A DNA stretch of 54,795 bases from JBGZFC01 sp964346495 (GCA_964346495.1 CAYFUW010000003.1:1-54795), one strand, 5' to 3'; positions 26,772 to 36,286 are shown, counted from the first letter of the stretch. A program made the numbers and translations. Notes: a model not told the origin generated them from the letters alone.

Positions 26772-28274
26772 ATGGCTTTAAAATTTATAAGCGCTCAAGA
26801 AGCAGCCGCAATGGTAAAACACGACTATAACGTGGGGTTCAGCGGCTTTACACACGCGGGATGTCCTAAAGTAGTTCCCGTTGAAATAGCTAAATTGGCT
26901 GAAGCAGAACATGCAAAAGGAAATCCGTTTAAAATTGGCGTTTTCACAGGAGCATCAACAGGCGACGGTATTGACGGAGCTTTGGCACGTGCAAACGCGG
27001 TAAAATTTCGCACACCTTATCAAACCAACAAAGATATGCGTAATGCTATCAACGATTTTGAACACGATGCGGTAGTATATTTCGATATGCACCTGTCGCA
27101 AGTGGCACAAGAGATTCGTTACGGTTTTTTAGGCGGAATTGATGTTGCTATTGTTGAAGCATGCGATGTTACAGAAAGTGGAGAAATTGTACTCACTTCG
27201 GGAGTTGGAATTACACCAACTATTTGCCGTTTGGCTAAAATAGTTATCGTGGAGTTAAATAAAAAAGTTCCACAAAACTTGCGTGGAATTCATGATATTT
27301 ACGAATTGCAAGATCCACCAAAAAGAAAACATATCAATATTTACGATGTACACACACGCATAGGTCTTGAATATGTAAAAGTAAATCCCGAGAAAATTTT
27401 TGTTGTTGAAACAGACGAAGAGAGTCAAGGTGGTGGCTTTGCACCAATTGATGAAACAACCGCAAAAATTGGTCAAAACGTAGCAGATTTCTTAGCAGCA
27501 GAAATGCGCAAGGGAAATATCCCTAAAACATTCCTTCCACTACAATCAGGTGTAGGCAATATTGCAAATGCTGTATTGGCAGCACTTGGCGAAAGTCCCG
27601 AAATTCCAAACTTCGAAGTTTATACCGAAGTTATTCAAGATGCGGTATTAGACATGATGCGTCAAGGAAAAATTAGTTTTGCAAGCGGATGTTCGCTTAC
27701 AGTTAGTAACGAACAATTACACAAACTATACCAAGATTTGGATTACTTCAAACAAAAATTGGTGTTACGTCCATCAGAAATTTCAAACAACCCGGGTATT
27801 GTACGTCGCTTAGGTGTTATCGGAATTAACACTGCAATAGAAGTGGATATCTTCGGTAACGTGAACTCTACTCACGTAATGGGAACAAATATGATGAACG
27901 GAATCGGTGGCTCAGGCGACTTCACCAGAAACGCTTATATCTCTATTTTCTTAACACCATCTGTTGCTAAAAACGGAGCGATTAGCTGTATTGTTCCGAA
28001 AGTAACGCACTGCGAACACACCGAACACTCTGTTAAAGTAGTAGTATCTGAATACGGTGTTGCTGACCTTCGCGGAAAAGGTACTTACCAAAGAGCGAGA
28101 GAGATAATTGAAAAATGTGCTCACCCGGATTATCGTCCGCTATTGCATCAATACATGGATTTGACTCCAAAAGGACACACTCCGCAAAGTCTTTATGCTT
28201 GCTACGATTTCCATAAAGCATTCCTGGAAACAGGCAGCATGATAAATGCAGATTTTTCGAAATACAAAAAATAA
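26772..28274 (+). CDS. Acetyl-CoA hydrolase / succinate CoA-transferase family enzyme
   Basis: A 500-residue class I CoA-transferase. The N-terminal domain has NVGFSGFTHAGCPKVVP and a GASTGDGIDGALARANAV segment. The active-site glutamate is in FEVYTEVIQDAVLDMM, and the C-terminal signature is FGNVNSTHVMGTNMMNGIGGSGDFTRNAY, followed by EYGVADLRGKGTYQRA. Members move CoA between acetate, propionate and succinate, or hydrolyse acetyl-CoA; in fermenting Bacteroidales a succinate:acetate or succinate:propionate transferase is likely. The exact acceptor cannot be told from sequence alone. Its own terminator follows. Confidence 0.88.
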   Translation: MALKFISAQEAAAMVKHDYNVGFSGFTHAGCPKVVPVEIAKLAEAEHAKGNPFKIGVFTGASTGDGIDGALARANAVKFRTPYQTNKDMRNAINDFEHDAVVYFDMHLSQVAQEIRYGFLGGIDVAIVEACDVTESGEIVLTSGVGITPTICRLAKIVIVELNKKVPQNLRGIHDIYELQDPPKRKHINIYDVHTRIGLEYVKVNPEKIFVVETDEESQGGGFAPIDETTAKIGQNVADFLAAEMRKGNIPKTFLPLQSGVGNIANAVLAALGESPEIPNFEVYTEVIQDAVLDMMRQGKISFASGCSLTVSNEQLHKLYQDLDYFKQKLVLRPSEISNNPGIVRRLGVIGINTAIEVDIFGNVNSTHVMGTNMMNGIGGSGDFTRNAYISIFLTPSVAKNGAISCIVPKVTHCEHTEHSVKVVVSEYGVADLRGKGTYQRAREIIEKCAHPDYRPLLHQYMDLTPKGHTPQSLYACYDFHKAFLETGSMINADFSKYKK

Positions 28275-28296
28275 AACCTGAAATATATTTATCGAA

Positions 28297-28325
28297 AAAC
28301 CCGCTCTTAGGAACGGGTTTTTTAT
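28297..28325 (+). terminator. Terminator after the CoA-transferase
   Basis: AAACCCG / CGGGTTT stem (28297-28303, 28314-28320) followed by a T-run. Confidence 0.8.
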
Positions 28326-28407
28326 TTTAATGGAAAACAAAAAGCAACCAAATTTCGTTTAGTTAGATAGCACACTAAACAAAACTAATTGAAAGGAAAA
28401 ACAAACA

Positions 28408-29361
28408 ATGAAAAAAATACTTTTAGCATATCGCTTCAAAGAGGAAGGATTAAAAGATTTAATTGGGAAATACGATATTACAATGCCCAAAGAGAGAGCT
28501 TTTAGTCGCGACGAGATACTCGAAATGGTACAAGATTACGAAGTATTGGTGCCAACTTTCGGATTTTATACCGATAAAGAGATTATTGATAAAGGAGAGA
28601 AGTTGGAACTAATTTCTAATTTCGGTGTCGGCTATAACAATATCGATGTGGATTATGCCACAAAAAAAGGCGTGGCTGTAACAAATCTGCCGAGAACCAC
28701 ATGCGAACCAACTGCCGAATTGGCTTTTGGATTGATTCTTGGAGCAGGTCGCCGACTTGGATATTACGACCGAAAAATCCGCACACCAGAAGGAGTAAGC
28801 TGGGGACTTTATGCAGAGTCGGGAGTATCAATATTTGGCAAAACACTGGGAATTATCGGAATGGGCAGAATTGGTCAATCAATTGCACGCCGTGCCGTAG
28901 CTTCGGGTATGTCTATTATTTACCACAACAGAAATCGTCTGCCCGAAAATATAGAAAAACTATACAATGCCAAATACGTTTCGTTTGACGAGTTGCTAAA
29001 AACGGCAGATTATATCTCGCTAAACGCACCATCTACACCCGAAACAATCCATATGATTGGCGAAAAAGAGTTCGAAAAAATGAAACCGACCGCTATATTC
29101 ATCAACACTGCTCGTGGTAATATGGTAGATGAAAAAGCTTTAGCCAAAGCCTTGAAAGAAAAAACAATATTGGCTGCGGCACTTGATGTTTATGAAAACG
29201 AGCCGAAAATATTGCCCGAACTATTAGAGCTTGATAACGTTTTGCTGTCGCCACATGCAGGAACGAAAACGATAGAAGACCGTATAAAGATGTCTATAGA
29301 AATGGCAAGAAATATTGTCGGTTTCTATGAAGGAACGTATGAAGTTTCGAGAGTAAATTAA
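28408..29361 (+). CDS. D-2-hydroxyacid dehydrogenase, NAD-dependent
   Basis: A 317-residue member of the D-isomer 2-hydroxyacid dehydrogenase family. Substrate loop: LISNFGVGYNNIDVDYATKKGVAV. The Rossmann motif is LGIIGMGRIGQSIARRA, with the active-site arginine in FINTARGNMVDE, the glutamate in ALDVYENEPKI and the histidine in LLSPHAGTKT. All three catalytic residues are present. The substrate (lactate, glycerate, phosphoglycerate and others are possible) is not resolved; the length is shorter than SerA because no ACT domain is present. Confidence 0.9.
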   Translation: MKKILLAYRFKEEGLKDLIGKYDITMPKERAFSRDEILEMVQDYEVLVPTFGFYTDKEIIDKGEKLELISNFGVGYNNIDVDYATKKGVAVTNLPRTTCEPTAELAFGLILGAGRRLGYYDRKIRTPEGVSWGLYAESGVSIFGKTLGIIGMGRIGQSIARRAVASGMSIIYHNRNRLPENIEKLYNAKYVSFDELLKTADYISLNAPSTPETIHMIGEKEFEKMKPTAIFINTARGNMVDEKALAKALKEKTILAAALDVYENEPKILPELLELDNVLLSPHAGTKTIEDRIKMSIEMARNIVGFYEGTYEVSRVN

Positions 29362-29413
29362 TAAGGAGAATCAGTATCGTTTTTCAATGATGAATGACCC
29401 TGTTAAAAAATCA

Positions 29414-29567
29414 AACCACATAGAAACATAGAAAATATAGTTTATTAAATAGGAAGTTGAGACAAAGTTATTACAAAGAAAACATGTCTTACACATAGTA
29501 GCTATGCTACTTTGACTATTGTATAACTATTTACATCTTTGCATAAATACTATGTATCTATGTGGTT
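29414..29567. repeat. Large nested inverted repeat
   Basis: The outer arms AACCACATAGAAACATAG (29414-29431) and CTATGTATCTATGTGGTT (29550-29567) pair at 17 of 18 positions around 118 bp. Within lies AGTAGCtatGCTACT (29497-29511). This makes up half of the 316-bp gap between two genes. It may be a non-coding RNA or a miniature mobile element. Confidence 0.65.
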
Positions 29568-29677
29568 AAAAATTGATTAAGATATTTATATTATTTAATG
29601 AAAAGTGTGGTACTACCCTTTTCTACTATATCGTTTTTTCACTTATCAATATCTTCAATTTACACATTATCTAAAAA

Positions 29678-30373
29678 ATGAGCGCATCAGACGTAAAACA
29701 ACAACTTATTGCCCTGGGAAGTACTGAAAAGGCGGAACATGCAAAATATTTCTTCAAAACCGGAAAAGGCGAATATGGTGAAGGTGATATTTTTATCGGT
29801 TGCACCAATCCAGAAGTGCGAAAAGTGGCATCGGCAAACAAAGCTCTATCTTTCGCAGAATTGAAAAAGCTTATTACTGACGAAATTCATGAATGCAGAC
29901 TCACGGCAATAGTTATTCTGACCGAACAGTTCAGAAAAGCTAAAGAAGAGAAACGAAAAGAAATCGTTGACTTCTATTTGCAAAACACTGCAGGTATCAA
30001 CAATTGGGATTTGGTCGACTTATCGGCATACAAAATCCTGGGCGAATGGCTTGTGGATAAAGAGCGTGACATTTTATATAAGTTGGCAAAAAGCGAAAAC
30101 ATGTGGGAGCAAAGAATTGCAATGGTCGCCACAAAGGCTTTAATACAAAGAAACGATTTTTCCGACACATTAAAACTGGCTGAAATGTTCCTTACACACA
30201 AACACGACTTGATGCACAAAGCCAGCGGATGGATGTTACGTGAAGTTGGCAAAAAAGATGAAAAGACATTGACCGATTTTCTCGATTTGCATCACAAAAC
30301 TATGCCACGCACAATGCTCAGGTACTCGATAGAGAAACTTACAACTGAACAACGAAAGCATTATATGTTATAA
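29678..30373 (+). CDS. DNA alkylation repair protein (AlkD-like HEAT-repeat glycosylase)
   Basis: A 231-residue all-helical HEAT-like repeat protein of the AlkD/AlkC superfamily, which removes alkylated bases such as N3- and N7-alkylpurines. The key segment INNWDLVDLSA (residues 107-117) carries the tryptophan (Trp110) and aspartate (Asp114) positions typical of AlkD. The downstream WEQRIAMVATKALI, HDLMHKASGWMLREVGK and MPRTMLRYSIEKL complete the signature. Length matches the family. It sits alone between repeat-rich gaps. Confidence 0.88.
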   Translation: MSASDVKQQLIALGSTEKAEHAKYFFKTGKGEYGEGDIFIGCTNPEVRKVASANKALSFAELKKLITDEIHECRLTAIVILTEQFRKAKEEKRKEIVDFYLQNTAGINNWDLVDLSAYKILGEWLVDKERDILYKLAKSENMWEQRIAMVATKALIQRNDFSDTLKLAEMFLTHKHDLMHKASGWMLREVGKKDEKTLTDFLDLHHKTMPRTMLRYSIEKLTTEQRKHYML

Positions 30374-30414
30374 TTTAGACGCAAGATACAAGAACAAAGA
30401 CAAAAAACATTTCG

Positions 30415-30592
30415 ATTTGGGAATTCGGATCTCCGATTTCGGATTTACGTTTTTTGTTGCTTCCGCGCGAATCCTTTCGCGTGGTAATTGAAGCAAATTA
30501 GATTTTCCATTTATTATGAAATGACAAAAATCATCAATTGCCGCGCCTTTTAAGGCACGGATAAAATAAACAAAAAAATGGGCTTTAGCCCA
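30415..30592. repeat. Cluster of four repeat types
   Basis: Phrase repeat GATTTCGGATTTACG (to 30450), CCGCGCGAatccttTCGCGTGG (30463-30484, matching 3849-3870), CCGcGCCTTTTAAGGCaCGG (30541-30560) and GGGCTTTAGCCC (30581-30592), in one 237-bp gap without genes. Confidence 0.65.
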
Positions 30593-30610
30593 AACTTATA
30601 AAAAAACAAT

Positions 30611-31834
30611 ATGAATCTTTACACCCACACACTACCAAACGGATTACGAATTATACACAGAGAAACTCCATCCAAAATCTCCTATTGCGGAGTTGCTATC
30701 AACACAGGTACTCGCGACGAAAATGAAGATGAACAGGGAATGGCACACTTTGTGGAACACATGCTCTTTAAGGGAACAAAAAAACGAAAAGCGCATCAAA
30801 TCTATAACCGAATGGAAAATGTGGGTGGTGAACTAAACGCTTTCACTACCAAGGAAGAGACTTTTATATATGCCACTTTTCTGTCAGAATATCTTGAACG
30901 GGCAGTGGAATTATTGAGCGATATTATTCTTAATTCAACATTTCTTGAAAATCAAATAAATAGAGAACGAGATGTTATTCTGGACGAGATAAACAGCTAC
31001 AACGACTCTCCTGCCGAACTGATTTACGACGATTTTGAAAACATCGCTTTCCACGAAAACCAATTGGGACACTATATTTTGGGCACACCCGAATCTTTGC
31101 AGGAATTCGATGAAGAGAAGATAAAAAGTTTCGTAAAAAGACAATATCGTCCTGAAAACATGGTGCTTTTCTCATCGGGCAGAACTCCTTTCAAAAAAAT
31201 AGTATATCTGGCTGAAAAGTATTTCGAGTATGAAGATACTGAAAATCAGAAGATAACAAAACGAGTCAATCCTATTTTCGAAAAACCACGTGAATACTCT
31301 GTCGAAAAAAACACTTCCCAAACGCACATGATAGTCGGGATGCCGGCTCTCGATATGTTTCATAAAGACAGATATGCACTATATCTGCTAAATCACATCA
31401 TTGGTGGCGGCACTGTAAACAGCAGGTTAAACAATTCGTTGCGTGAAAAGAACGGACTTGTTTATAACATAGAATCTGTACTTACAACCTATACCGATAC
31501 CGGACTTTTTTCGGTCTATTTCGCTTGCGACAAGAAATACACCAATAAATGTATAAAACTGATTAATAAAGAGTTTGAAAAAATTTGCGAAACGCCGCTG
31601 ACACAAACCCAACTTGCTACGGCAAAAAGACAATACAAAGGACATTTGGGAATTGCATCCGAAAGCAACGAAAACGTAGCTCTACGAATGGCGAAAAGTT
31701 ATCTGCATTTCAACAACTACTCACCTCTTGAAGATATATTTAAAAAGATTGATTTGGTAAAGGCAGAAGATATTCAGGCTATGGCAAAGCAAGTTTTTGG
31801 CAACGAAATAAAATTCAAGGTAAAATACTGGTAA
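30611..31834 (+). CDS. M16 family zinc peptidase, single unit, cytoplasmic
   Basis: A 407-residue processing-peptidase-like enzyme. The inverted zinc motif is HFVEH (residues 46-50, in QGMAHFVEHMLFKGT), with the downstream glutamate in NRERDVILDEINSY. The C-terminal half is a second M16 fold (LLNHIIGGGTVNSRLNNSLREKNGLVYNIES). No signal peptide is visible, in contrast to the exported two-domain M16 at 13960. Homologues in this phylum resemble the YmxG/MPP-beta type. Substrates unknown. Confidence 0.88.
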   Translation: MNLYTHTLPNGLRIIHRETPSKISYCGVAINTGTRDENEDEQGMAHFVEHMLFKGTKKRKAHQIYNRMENVGGELNAFTTKEETFIYATFLSEYLERAVELLSDIILNSTFLENQINRERDVILDEINSYNDSPAELIYDDFENIAFHENQLGHYILGTPESLQEFDEEKIKSFVKRQYRPENMVLFSSGRTPFKKIVYLAEKYFEYEDTENQKITKRVNPIFEKPREYSVEKNTSQTHMIVGMPALDMFHKDRYALYLLNHIIGGGTVNSRLNNSLREKNGLVYNIESVLTTYTDTGLFSVYFACDKKYTNKCIKLINKEFEKICETPLTQTQLATAKRQYKGHLGIASESNENVALRMAKSYLHFNNYSPLEDIFKKIDLVKAEDIQAMAKQVFGNEIKFKVKYW

Positions 31835-31850
31835 TAAGCCCAATATTATA

Positions 31851-32240
31851 TTAAACTCCCAGTCTTCGTTTCATCTCATCAATTTGATTTTCCCACAAAG
31901 CTATAGCATCACCTTTTTCGTCGGGTTCGGCAAAATCGGTTATTTGCAGAGCAATTTCTCTCGATAGTTCCAATTTGTGCAATTGAAACTCGAAATATAC
32001 ATTTTCTTCTTCCTCGTCACTCCATTTGAAGCGAATACTTGTTTGTGGTTTCAAAGACAAGATCTCCGCATCGCTTGCTGACTTATGCCAGGTAAATGTA
32101 TAAACCGTTTCGTCATCGTTGCTGGTAACTTCATCGGCAAACCACTCTGAAAGCCCATCTACCTGGCTTATCATTCTCCACAAACTGCCGTGTGAAGCAC
32201 TCCCCATAACGAATTCTATATGAAATTTTTCCTTTGGCAT
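31851..32240 (-). CDS. START-like domain protein
   Basis: A 129-residue protein with a START/SRPBCC-like fold: FHIEFVMGSASHGSLWRMISQVDGLSEWFADEV at the N-terminus, a beta-rich centre (YTFTWHKSASDAEILSLKPQTSIRFKWSD) and a C-terminal helix (DAIALWENQIDEMKRRLGV). The WEN...EMKRRL end is typical of the conserved Bacteroidota version. Such folds bind small hydrophobic ligands, but no ligand is known here. It is convergent with the M16 gene, with only 16 bp between the stops. Confidence 0.78.
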   Translation of the reverse strand: MPKEKFHIEFVMGSASHGSLWRMISQVDGLSEWFADEVTSNDDETVYTFTWHKSASDAEILSLKPQTSIRFKWSDEEEENVYFEFQLHKLELSREIALQITDFAEPDEKGDAIALWENQIDEMKRRLGV

Positions 32241-32390
32241 TCAATATGTTTTCAAATTTTGCTAAATGTACAACTTTTTTTTAATATAATAACAGCATAT
32301 AGGAAGTTTTTTCATGTTATGATGATAAATTGCACAACAAATATAAATGCTTCGCATGACAAGAACTTTTTTCGACTAAATATTATTTTT

Positions 32391-32502
32391 AATCACAGAG
32401 TTTCACGGAGATAAATTACAAAGTTGCACAAAGAGAGTTGTTAACAAGATAAATTACTTCGTGAAACTTAGCGAATAACTTTGAGTATCTTTGTGGTTAA
32501 AC
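32391..32502. repeat. ATCACAGAGTTTCACGGAG inverted element
   Basis: The left part AATCACAGAGTTTCACG is answered by CGTGAAAC (32459-32466) and CTTTGTGGTTAA (32489-32500). It belongs to the same general type as 29414-29567 (ends pairing as AACCACA / TGTGGTT). It is part of a 597-bp gap with no gene. Confidence 0.5.
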
Positions 32503-32520
32503 CGCATTGTGCATAGAAAA

Positions 32521-32544
32521 GTCGGGATTACAAATCCCTCCGAC
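32521..32544. repeat. GGATTACAAATCC hairpin
   Basis: GTCGGGATTACAAATCCCTCCGAC, with nested arms GTCGG/CCGAC and GGGATT/AATCCC. Member of the dispersed family. Confidence 0.75.
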
Positions 32545-32681
32545 ACGACGCCATAATATGACGTTTCTACTGTCGGGACACGATGCCTTTGGCTTCGTGA
32601 TATTTTTGACGAAGGCACAGCCATCGTCTCCTAGAAGCGAAGCGATTTTGGGACGCACCACGCACCACAAAAAACAAATTA

Positions 32682-32835
32682 AGGGCAATGCGGATTCAAA
32701 CCGCAATGCCCTCTTTGCGAGAAAAAGTCTTATATCTTGGCTCTTGTGTCTTTTGTCTAAAAAAAATCATAAATCCGAAATCGAAAATCGCAAATAAGGC
32801 AGTCTTGTCTCTTGATTCTTGCGTCTAAAATCTTT
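32682..32835. repeat. Hairpin plus phrase repeats
   Basis: AGGGCAATGCGG / CCGCAATGCCCT (32682-32712), 11 of 12 pairs, terminator-like but without a T-run. Then two copies of a CTTGTGTCTTTTGTCTAAAA / CTTGATTCTTGCGTCTAAAA phrase enclosing ATAAATCCGAAATCGAAAATC. Confidence 0.5.
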
Positions 32836-32837
32836 TT

Positions 32838-33512
32838 TTATTTCAACAAATCCGGTCTAAGTAACTTTGTTCTTTCGTGCGCCTGCTCAAGTCGCCACTC
32901 GGCAATTTTTCGTTCGTGACCCGAAAGCAAAACATCCGGAACACGCCAACCGTTATATTCAGCCGGACGAGTATAAACCGGCGGTGCAAGCAAATTGTCT
33001 TGAAATGAATCAGAAAGAGCCGACTGTTCATCACCAATTACACCCGGAATAACACGCACTACGGCATCGGCAATCACCGCAGCGGCAAGCTCTCCGCCTG
33101 TAAGTACAAAGTCGCCGATAGATATTTCTCTTGTTATCAGATGCTCACGCACACGATAATCCACACCCTTGTAGTGTCCGCAAAGAATAACGATATTTTG
33201 CATCAAAGAGAGCTCGTTTGCAATATTTTGGGTAAACTGTTCGCCATCGGGTGTGGTAAAAATAACTTCGTCGTAAGTGCGACTCGATTTCAGATGCTCC
33301 AAACATCGGTCTATAGGCTCAATCTGCAACACCATTCCCGCTTCACCACCATATGGATAATCATCCACGCGTTTGTGTTTATCGAGTGTATAATCACGTA
33401 AGTTGTGCAGACCAAACTCCACCAAACCTTTCTCTTGCGCACGCTTCAGGATGGAACAATTCAATGCTCCCTCTATCATTTCAGGCAAAACGGTAATAAT
33501 GTCTATTCGCAT
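32838..33512 (-). CDS. trmD: tRNA (guanine-N1)-methyltransferase
   Basis: SPOUT-family enzyme that makes m1G37 in tRNAs with G36. A 224-residue protein starting MRIDIITVLPEMIEG. The hallmark knot segments are present: DDYPYGGEAGMVLQIEPIDR, ILCGHYKGVDYRVREHLITREISIGDFVLTGGELAA, and the C-terminal RPAEYNGWRVPDVLLSGHERKIAEWR. The open frame extends upstream for 37 codons, but the ATG at 33512 matches the usual N-terminus. It lies 25 bp after the outer-membrane gene and is probably co-transcribed, an unrelated pairing. Confidence 0.96.
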   Translation of the reverse strand: MRIDIITVLPEMIEGALNCSILKRAQEKGLVEFGLHNLRDYTLDKHKRVDDYPYGGEAGMVLQIEPIDRCLEHLKSSRTYDEVIFTTPDGEQFTQNIANELSLMQNIVILCGHYKGVDYRVREHLITREISIGDFVLTGGELAAAVIADAVVRVIPGVIGDEQSALSDSFQDNLLAPPVYTRPAEYNGWRVPDVLLSGHERKIAEWRLEQAHERTKLLRPDLLK

Positions 33513-33537
33513 CTTGTTTATATGTTTTTTTTTAGTT

Positions 33538-35988
33538 TTAACGTCCCATACCACCACCGGAAGATTGCTGTTGTCCGCTATCTCCCTGCATAACGTCATC
33601 ATTAGAAATAGTACGCTGCACACGTTTCATCGATGTTTTCAAATCGCCAAAACGATACGTAACGTTCAAACGTAAATTGCGCATTTCCCTTCGGAAAATA
33701 TTTTTCTGTATAAATCCTTCACCCGTTGTAGTTGATTTGAATTCTCTAAATTTATGAAATGGCGAAGATAATCCAAGCCCAATATCTAACTTCTTATTAA
33801 GAAAACTTTTCTGCAAACCTAATGAGTAGAAAAAGAAAGCCGATTGGGTTGTTTGCAACTGCACATCCGAGTAGTAAAAACCACCATTTACACTCAATCT
33901 GAAATCTTGTGGGAAAGTGTAAGTAACACGTCCAAATGCATTACCAGAGAATCCATTGCTTTTTAAATCAGAATCCAGAATACTCTCCATCATGGTATAA
34001 TTTATAGAACCATTCAAATTTGCTCGTAATGCAGGTACAGGTGTCCATCCAAGATATCCGCTCAATCCCACCCATTTGTGTTTTCCTATATTCTCATAAG
34101 TATTGTGCGTAACTCCATCTTTTACAAAAACATATGGCGATATCACATTCTTAGAAAACGAGTAACTGAGAGAAGCGTTAAAATTAAGTTTTTGTGAGAA
34201 CGAACCGTAATTGATATTGAAATTATGAGTTTTTACAGCCTCCAGTTTCGGGTTTCCATAGCTGATATTAATAGGATTTGATTCATCAATATATGGATTC
34301 AGATACCAGATACCGGGTCTCGAAATACGCAAGTTATAACCTCCCCGAAGAGTTTTTGTCATTCCCAACTGATAAGAGAGCGCTACAGACGGAACTAAAT
34401 CGAAAAAGCTTGAAGGCACAATTGTATCGTTTTGCGCACTCATAAAATGTATTGTCTGATTGGTGTTTTCTCCTCGTGCACCCAACTTTAAACCAAATTT
34501 TCCTGTCTTAAATCCATAACTGGCATATCCCGAAATAATACTCTGCTCATGGTCAAGGTCATTTTTTCTGTTCGGGTCATCATGCCATTGTCCATTGAAA
34601 AAAGAGTGTTCTCCAATACTCGAATTATCACGGAAAATATATTTTATTCCCGCTTCGATACTATGTTTCGAGTTTATTGGGTTGGTATAATCTATCTGTC
34701 CTGTGTGCTCAACACCTCCGGTACTGTTAATACTTTTCAAACGATAATCGTTTGGATAATAAAAATCCGTTCCGATTACATTGTTATATTGGCTTTCCGA
34801 CTCACTACTGTTAGGGTCTTTATCAAACAGATATGAGATTGTCAACAATTCTCCTTTTTTTCTAAAACTATGCTGATAATCAGCTGCCAAACTGAAAGAA
34901 CCAAAATTCCTCAAAGAGTTATTGTTAAGCAAATAGGAATAATTTCTTACGCCGGAAGAGAAAACATCTTGCTCAAAATCAGTACGAAATTTACCATCAA
35001 CCTGATCAACAGAAAGATTGAACAGATTAAGCGTATCCGGCTCATAACTTAACGAAGTGCTATAAAACAAACCGCCACCATTACTGGTTTGAGTTCCATT
35101 TTGAGTTAACATATTTACAGGATTTGGTGCTATATCTTCTCTGGTAAGAGATGTTACAGATGCAGGGCTTTTATGATAAAAATAACTGCCGTTTCCTGTA
35201 AATCCAAACTTTCCATATTTCAAAGATAGATATGCATTGGCTCCATATCCGCCAAAAGTATCTCCGTTTCCACCAACAGAACCTGAATACCCCTCATCAA
35301 CAACTTTATCGGTAATTATATTGATAATTCCCCCTACGCCTTCGGCATCGTATTTTGCACCCGGATCGGTAATTACCTCAACATCTTTTATGCTGTTTGC
35401 AGGCATACTTTTCAACACCTGCGACGGATTGCTCGAAATCATATTCGAAGGCTTACCGTTCAGATATATTTTAAAATTAGATGAGCCTTTCAATTGGATA
35501 TTATCGTCTCCATCAACCGTAACCAACGGTACTTTTCTGAGCAGGTCCAGCACATTTGAAGTAGAAGACTCAGGGTCTTCTTTGGCACTATACGTAAGTT
35601 TATCAATCTCCACTTTCACAAGCGGACGTTGTGCCACAACACTAACTTCAGACAACTCAACAGAACTTTCGCTCATCACTATTTCGCCCAGATTCATCTG
35701 TTTTTGCCCGGTTTCTACCGTTACATTCTGGCTGTTTTCGTTCATTCCCACAAAATGAAATTTAAAAACATATTTTCCGCTTTGCAAAGTGGTAGAAAAA
35801 TTACCGTTTTCGTCACTAGCGAACTTTTTTATCGGTTTTCTCATATCCGATTCGTTCAAAACAGTGATTGTTGCATATGGTAACGGTTTTTTACCGGTTG
35901 CATCTATAACCTGACCTCTAACTGTAGTTTGTGCATAAGTAACCAATGCAACTAAACAGAAAAATAGTAATGTTGAAAGCTTTTTCAT
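33538..35988 (-). CDS. Outer-membrane beta-barrel receptor with carboxypeptidase-like domain
   Basis: An 816-residue TonB-dependent-receptor relative. It has a signal peptide (MKKLSTLLFFCLVALVTYAQ) and an N-terminal CarboxypepD_reg-like domain (VRGQVIDATGKKPLPYATITVLNES, YVFKFHFVGMNE). The plug domain follows (STSNVLDLLRKVPLVTVDGDDNIQLKGSSNFKIYLNGKPSNM and VEVITDPGAKYDAEGVGGIINIIT), then a barrel of the OMP_b-brl_3 type. The tail is unusual: instead of ending at an aromatic barrel strand, it continues past TYRFGDL into about 35 residues rich in Gln, Ser and Gly. The substrate is unknown and there is no SusD partner. Confidence 0.88.
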   Translation of the reverse strand: MKKLSTLLFFCLVALVTYAQTTVRGQVIDATGKKPLPYATITVLNESDMRKPIKKFASDENGNFSTTLQSGKYVFKFHFVGMNENSQNVTVETGQKQMNLGEIVMSESSVELSEVSVVAQRPLVKVEIDKLTYSAKEDPESSTSNVLDLLRKVPLVTVDGDDNIQLKGSSNFKIYLNGKPSNMISSNPSQVLKSMPANSIKDVEVITDPGAKYDAEGVGGIINIITDKVVDEGYSGSVGGNGDTFGGYGANAYLSLKYGKFGFTGNGSYFYHKSPASVTSLTREDIAPNPVNMLTQNGTQTSNGGGLFYSTSLSYEPDTLNLFNLSVDQVDGKFRTDFEQDVFSSGVRNYSYLLNNNSLRNFGSFSLAADYQHSFRKKGELLTISYLFDKDPNSSESESQYNNVIGTDFYYPNDYRLKSINSTGGVEHTGQIDYTNPINSKHSIEAGIKYIFRDNSSIGEHSFFNGQWHDDPNRKNDLDHEQSIISGYASYGFKTGKFGLKLGARGENTNQTIHFMSAQNDTIVPSSFFDLVPSVALSYQLGMTKTLRGGYNLRISRPGIWYLNPYIDESNPINISYGNPKLEAVKTHNFNINYGSFSQKLNFNASLSYSFSKNVISPYVFVKDGVTHNTYENIGKHKWVGLSGYLGWTPVPALRANLNGSINYTMMESILDSDLKSNGFSGNAFGRVTYTFPQDFRLSVNGGFYYSDVQLQTTQSAFFFYSLGLQKSFLNKKLDIGLGLSSPFHKFREFKSTTTGEGFIQKNIFRREMRNLRLNVTYRFGDLKTSMKRVQRTISNDDVMQGDSGQQQSSGGGMGR

Positions 35989-36022
35989 AAAAGAATTACA
36001 ATAATAATCGTGTTTAAAGCAT

Positions 36023-36051
36023 CAAAGTTAATCTAATTTACGCAATTACAA
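36023..36051 (-). promoter_or_regulatory. Promoter of the outer-membrane receptor-trmD unit
   Basis: Minus strand TTG (36051-36049), 18-bp gap, TAACTTTG (36030-36023). The leader is about 30 nt. Confidence 0.6.
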
Positions 36052-36151
36052 TCATAAGGTTGTTTTTCGTTACCGTTATTTAGTAAAGAAAAATATTTTT
36101 GTGGTGCCTATTTGTAATATTTAACAATGTCTTTTTGTGTTTGTTGCAATT

Positions 36152-36179
36152 GTAGAGACGCGGCATGCCACGTCTCTAC
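36152..36179. repeat. GTAGAGACG...CGTCTCTAC palindrome, copy 2
   Basis: Identical in the arms and centre to 13007-13034. Lies between two divergent genes. Confidence 0.75.
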
Positions 36180-36223
36180 GTAAAAACAGAAACAAATGTT
36201 ATGTTGTATATTTAAAAATGTTG

Positions 36224-36231
36224 TATTTTTG
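36224..36231 (+). promoter_or_regulatory. -7 element for the CDF transporter gene
   Basis: TATTTTTG with a TTG 17 bp upstream (36204-36206), slightly short spacing. The leader to the ATG at 36329 contains the repeat at 36248-36286. Confidence 0.45.
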
Positions 36232-36247
36232 TTTTATAAACAACTCC

Positions 36248-36286
36248 GCTCGCGCGCTTTTGTAAAGCGTGTGTGTCGAAAACAAA
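36248..36286. repeat. CGCGCGC...GTGTGTGTCGAA element, copy 1
   Basis: CGCGCGCTTT-tgt-AAAGCGTGTG hairpin followed by TGTCGAAAACAAAA. Related copies at 39130, 42486, 47560, 54549 and, inverted, 54649. Here it falls in the leader of the CDF gene. Confidence 0.7.

Noticed and set aside
26772..28274. Citrate lyase alpha subunit instead of CoA-transferase
   Set aside because: The VNSTHVMGTNMMNGIGGSGDF signature and the single-gene setting fit the acetyl-CoA hydrolase/transferase family; no citrate lyase partners are adjacent.
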